A DNA stretch of 8,701 nucleotides, from NCBI GenBank assembly GCA_948496895.1, contig CAOOJO010000092.1, positions 1-8,701 on the forward strand. Direction: 5' to 3'. This stretch comes from an uncultured Acetatifactor sp. GTDB lineage: Bacteria; Bacillota; Clostridia; Lachnospirales; Lachnospiraceae. Below the pieces are notes generated by a model that was not told where the DNA came from, searched no databases, and worked only from the letters and a program-made list of their open reading frames with translations. The translations under genes and the position numbers were made by a program. Positions 6,930-8,701 of this stretch are shown here, piece by piece. Every line of letters begins with the position of its first letter. Position 1 is the first letter of the stretch.

Positions 6930-8297
6930 CTACTTCCCCAGGATGCGCCTGGCCACGTACACCCCGCTGGCGGAGGCATGGGACAGGGAGTGGGTCACGC
7001 CGCTGCCGTCGCCGATGATGTACAGCCCCTTGTGCCTGCTCTCCAGGTTCCCGTCCAGCTCCACCTCCATGTTGTAGAACTTCACCTCCACGCCGTAGAG
7101 CAGCGTGTCGTCATTGGCGGTGCCCGGCGCGATCTTGTCTAAGGCGTAGATCATCTCCATGATGCCGTCCAAAATGCGCTTGGGCAGCACCAGGCTCAGA
7201 TCCCCCGGCGTGGCGGCCAAGGTGGGCGTCACCATCCCCTCGGCGATCCGGGTGGCATTGCTGCGCCGTCCCCTGACCAGGTCGCCGAAGCGCTGGACGA
7301 TGACCCCGCCCCCCAGCATGTTGGACAGCCTTGCGATGCTCTCGCCGTAGCCGTTGCTGTCCTTGAAGGGCTGGGAGAAATGCTTCGCCACCAGCAGGGC
7401 GAAGTTGGTGTTCTCCGTGCGCTTCTCCGGGCTCTCGAAGCTGTGCCCGTTCACCGTGACGATGCCATTGGTATTCTCATTGACTACGATTCCGTAGGGA
7501 TTCATGCAGAAGGTCCGCACATTGTCCTCGAACTTCTCCGTCCGGTATACGATCTTGCTCTCGTAGAGCTCGTCCGTCAGATGGGAGAAGATCACCGCGG
7601 GCAGCTCCACCCGGACGCCGATGTCCACCCGGTTGGATTTCGTGGGGATGTCCAGCTCATGGCAGATCTTCTCCATCCATTTGCTGCCGCTGCGGCCCAC
7701 GGACACGATGCATTTCCCGCAGGTATATGCCTCTTTCCCACAGCGCACCTCGTAGCCTCCATCCGTCAACGAGATAGCGTCTACCGGCGTGTCGAAACGG
7801 AACTCCACCTTCTCCCGCAGCGCCGCGTACAGATTCTCCAGCACCACGAAGTTGATGTCCGTGCCCAGATGGCGCACGGAGGCGTCCAGGAGCTTTAGCT
7901 TGTTCTGCATGCAGATCTTCTTGAACTGGGTCCCGGCGGTGGAATATTTCTTCGTCCCCTCCCCGCCGTATTCCATGTTGATGGCATCCACGTACTCCAT
8001 CAAATCGATGGCCTGTTTCTTTCCGATATACTCGTGGAGCGTGCCGCCGAAATCGTTGGTGATATTGTACTTTCCGTCGGAAAATGCTCCCGCGCCTCCG
8101 AAACCGCTCATGATGGAGCAGGACTTACAGCCGATGCAGCTCTTCACCTTCTCCCCATCGATGGGGCAATGGCGCTTCTCCAGGGCGTGTCCGGCTTCGA
8201 AGACCGCGATCTTCAGCTCCGGTCTCTCCTTGGCCAGCTCATAGGCGGAAAAGATGCCTCCCGGCCCCGCTCCCACAATGATGATGTCGTATTGCAT
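6930..8297 (-). CDS. FAD-dependent dehydrogenase (COG2509-like) with a cysteine cluster
   Basis: This 455-residue cytoplasmic flavoprotein opens with a Rossmann beta-alpha-beta fold carrying GAGPGG (residues 9-14) and an acidic E34 at the end of the second strand, as expected for binding FAD. A C-terminal flavin-binding block begins near residue 424 with LYIIGDGSG. Near the N-terminus four cysteines, C44, C54, C57 and C60 (spacing C-x9-C-x2-C-x2-C), precede a GFGGAGAFSDGK motif (65-76) typical, to my knowledge, of this uncharacterised dehydrogenase family. The cysteines could hold an iron-sulfur cluster or be redox-active; the substrate is unknown. The start at 8297 has AGGAGG five bases upstream. 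It faces the kinase gene and has its own promoter, so it looks unrelated to the transport locus. Another NAD(P)/FAD oxidoreductase role is possible. Confidence 0.87.
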   Translation of the reverse strand: MQYDIIIVGAGPGGIFSAYELAKERPELKIAVFEAGHALEKRHCPIDGEKVKSCIGCKSCSIMSGFGGAGAFSDGKYNITNDFGGTLHEYIGKKQAIDLMEYVDAINMEYGGEGTKKYSTAGTQFKKICMQNKLKLLDASVRHLGTDINFVVLENLYAALREKVEFRFDTPVDAISLTDGGYEVRCGKEAYTCGKCIVSVGRSGSKWMEKICHELDIPTKSNRVDIGVRVELPAVIFSHLTDELYESKIVYRTEKFEDNVRTFCMNPYGIVVNENTNGIVTVNGHSFESPEKRTENTNFALLVAKHFSQPFKDSNGYGESIARLSNMLGGGVIVQRFGDLVRGRRSNATRIAEGMVTPTLAATPGDLSLVLPKRILDGIMEMIYALDKIAPGTANDDTLLYGVEVKFYNMEVELDGNLESRHKGLYIIGDGSGVTHSLSHASASGVYVARRILGK

Positions 8298-8354
8298 GAT
8301 AACCTCCTCGCTTTCACCGGCCGCCTTCTTCCAGCCGGATTTCCCCCACAGGCT

Positions 8355-8383
8355 ATTCTAACACAGGCCCGGCTATCCCGCAA
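8355..8383 (-). promoter_or_regulatory. Promoter of the FAD dehydrogenase gene
   Basis: On the minus strand, TTGCGG (8383-8378) is followed by a 17-base spacer and TAGAAT (8360-8355; five of six match the -10 consensus). A TG one base before the -10 makes an extended -10 element that compensates for the weak -35. The predicted start near 8348 gives a leader of about 50 bases. A loose GCCGG/CCGGC repeat (8317-8338) lies within that leader. Confidence 0.62.
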
Positions 8384-8490
8384 GCGGCCAATGCCACTCT
8401 TTTCTATCTCTCCTTGCAGGATGAGCTGGTGGGATGCCCCATTCCTTTCCTGATGCTCTTATCATCATACACTAGGTTGCGGCTTATGAA

Positions 8491-8518
8491 AAGGGACGGA
8501 TTTTCTGTTCCGCCCCTT
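8491..8518 (-). terminator. Intrinsic terminator of the right-edge gene
   Basis: On the minus strand AAGGGGCGGA pairs with TCCGTCCCTT (10 bp with one wobble) around an 8-base loop. The run TTTT overlaps and follows the 3' arm (plus-strand AAAA at 8489-8492). It begins 8 bases after the stop codon of the partial gene at the right edge, where a terminator is expected. The T-run is short, so efficiency is uncertain. Confidence 0.62.
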
Positions 8519-8525
8519 ACACTTC

Positions 8526-8701
8526 CTATACCTCATCCTGCTTTGATTCATCGGCCTGGGCGACGTCATCGCCCCGCAGCTGGTTCCCTACGCTGGCCTC
8601 CTCGTCCTCGATTTCCTTCTTCACGGACTGGATCTTGGTGTCCTCGGCAATGGCCCGCATGATCAGGTTCATATCCTCCGGCGAGAACATGCCCGCCGCC
8701 T
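8526..8701 (-). CDS. C-terminal fragment of an unrecognised acidic protein
   Basis: An open frame enters from the right edge and stops with TAG at 8526, giving 57 complete codons (8699-8526). The codons are strongly G/C-ending, like the neighbouring genes, which supports real coding. The visible tail has a helical, charged stretch (IMRAIAEDTKIQSVKKEIED) and a hydrophilic, acidic, probably disordered C-terminus ending SKQDEV. There is no membrane segment or known motif. An in-frame ATG at 8690 would give a 54-residue protein, but it lacks a good ribosome binding site, so a truncated longer protein is more likely. A terminator hairpin follows directly. I do not recognise the family. Confidence 0.6.
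   Translation of the reverse strand, partial: AAGMFSPEDMNLIMRAIAEDTKIQSVKKEIEDEEASVGNQLRGDDVAQADESKQDEV

Noticed and set aside
8300..8320. TGAAAGCG resembling half of a CcpA (cre) site before the FAD gene
   Set aside because: Only the left half matches; the right half (AGGAGG) is the ribosome binding site and breaks the cre palindrome.
8395..8460. Tiny minus-strand frame (about 12 codons) with a purine-rich stretch before it, upstream of the FAD gene promoter
   Set aside because: Too short to judge; it lies upstream of the predicted FAD promoter, and no conserved feature supports translation.

Overview
The window looks like chromosomal DNA from a moderately GC-rich Firmicute, most plausibly a Lachnospiraceae-type gut Clostridium. 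This is inferred from strong AGGAGG-type ribosome binding sites, a Gram-positive lipoprotein signal, sigma-A-like promoters, G/C-rich third codon positions, and a YesMN-type two-component system next to an LplB/LplC-type sugar importer. No rRNA, tRNA, CRISPR array, insertion sequence or phage gene is visible.

Layout. (1) From about 3350 down to the left edge, on the minus strand, lies an ABC importer operon: a lipoprotein solute-binding protein (1643-3349), an LplB/UgpA-type permease (691-1629) and an LplC/YtcP/MalG-type permease (1-624, cut by the window edge). No ATPase gene is present. (2) The 311-bp divergent control region (3350-3660) carries a near-consensus plus-strand promoter, a weak minus-strand promoter, and one hairpin in each leader. 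(3) On the plus strand are a YesN-type response regulator with a C-terminal AraC domain (3661-5172) and, overlapping it by 4 bp, a YesM-type membrane sensor kinase (5169-6851). (4) A convergent minus-strand gene (6930-8297) encodes a COG2509-like FAD-dependent dehydrogenase with a four-cysteine cluster; it has its own extended -10 promoter. (5) At the right edge is the C-terminal end of an unrecognised acidic protein (8526-8701, minus), followed by a plausible intrinsic terminator.

How the genes fit together. The kinase probably senses an extracellular sugar or sugar-loaded binding protein and phosphorylates Asp54 of the regulator. The regulator's AraC domain would then activate the divergent importer operon, whose own promoter looks too weak to work well without an activator. 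The two permeases would share a multitask ATPase encoded elsewhere. The substrate cannot be named from this window. The FAD enzyme and the right-edge gene look like unrelated neighbours.

The core is a well-known type of locus and I do not see a clearly new system. The points most worth a second look are the hairpins in both divergent leaders, the cysteine cluster of the FAD enzyme, and start sites that need correcting.
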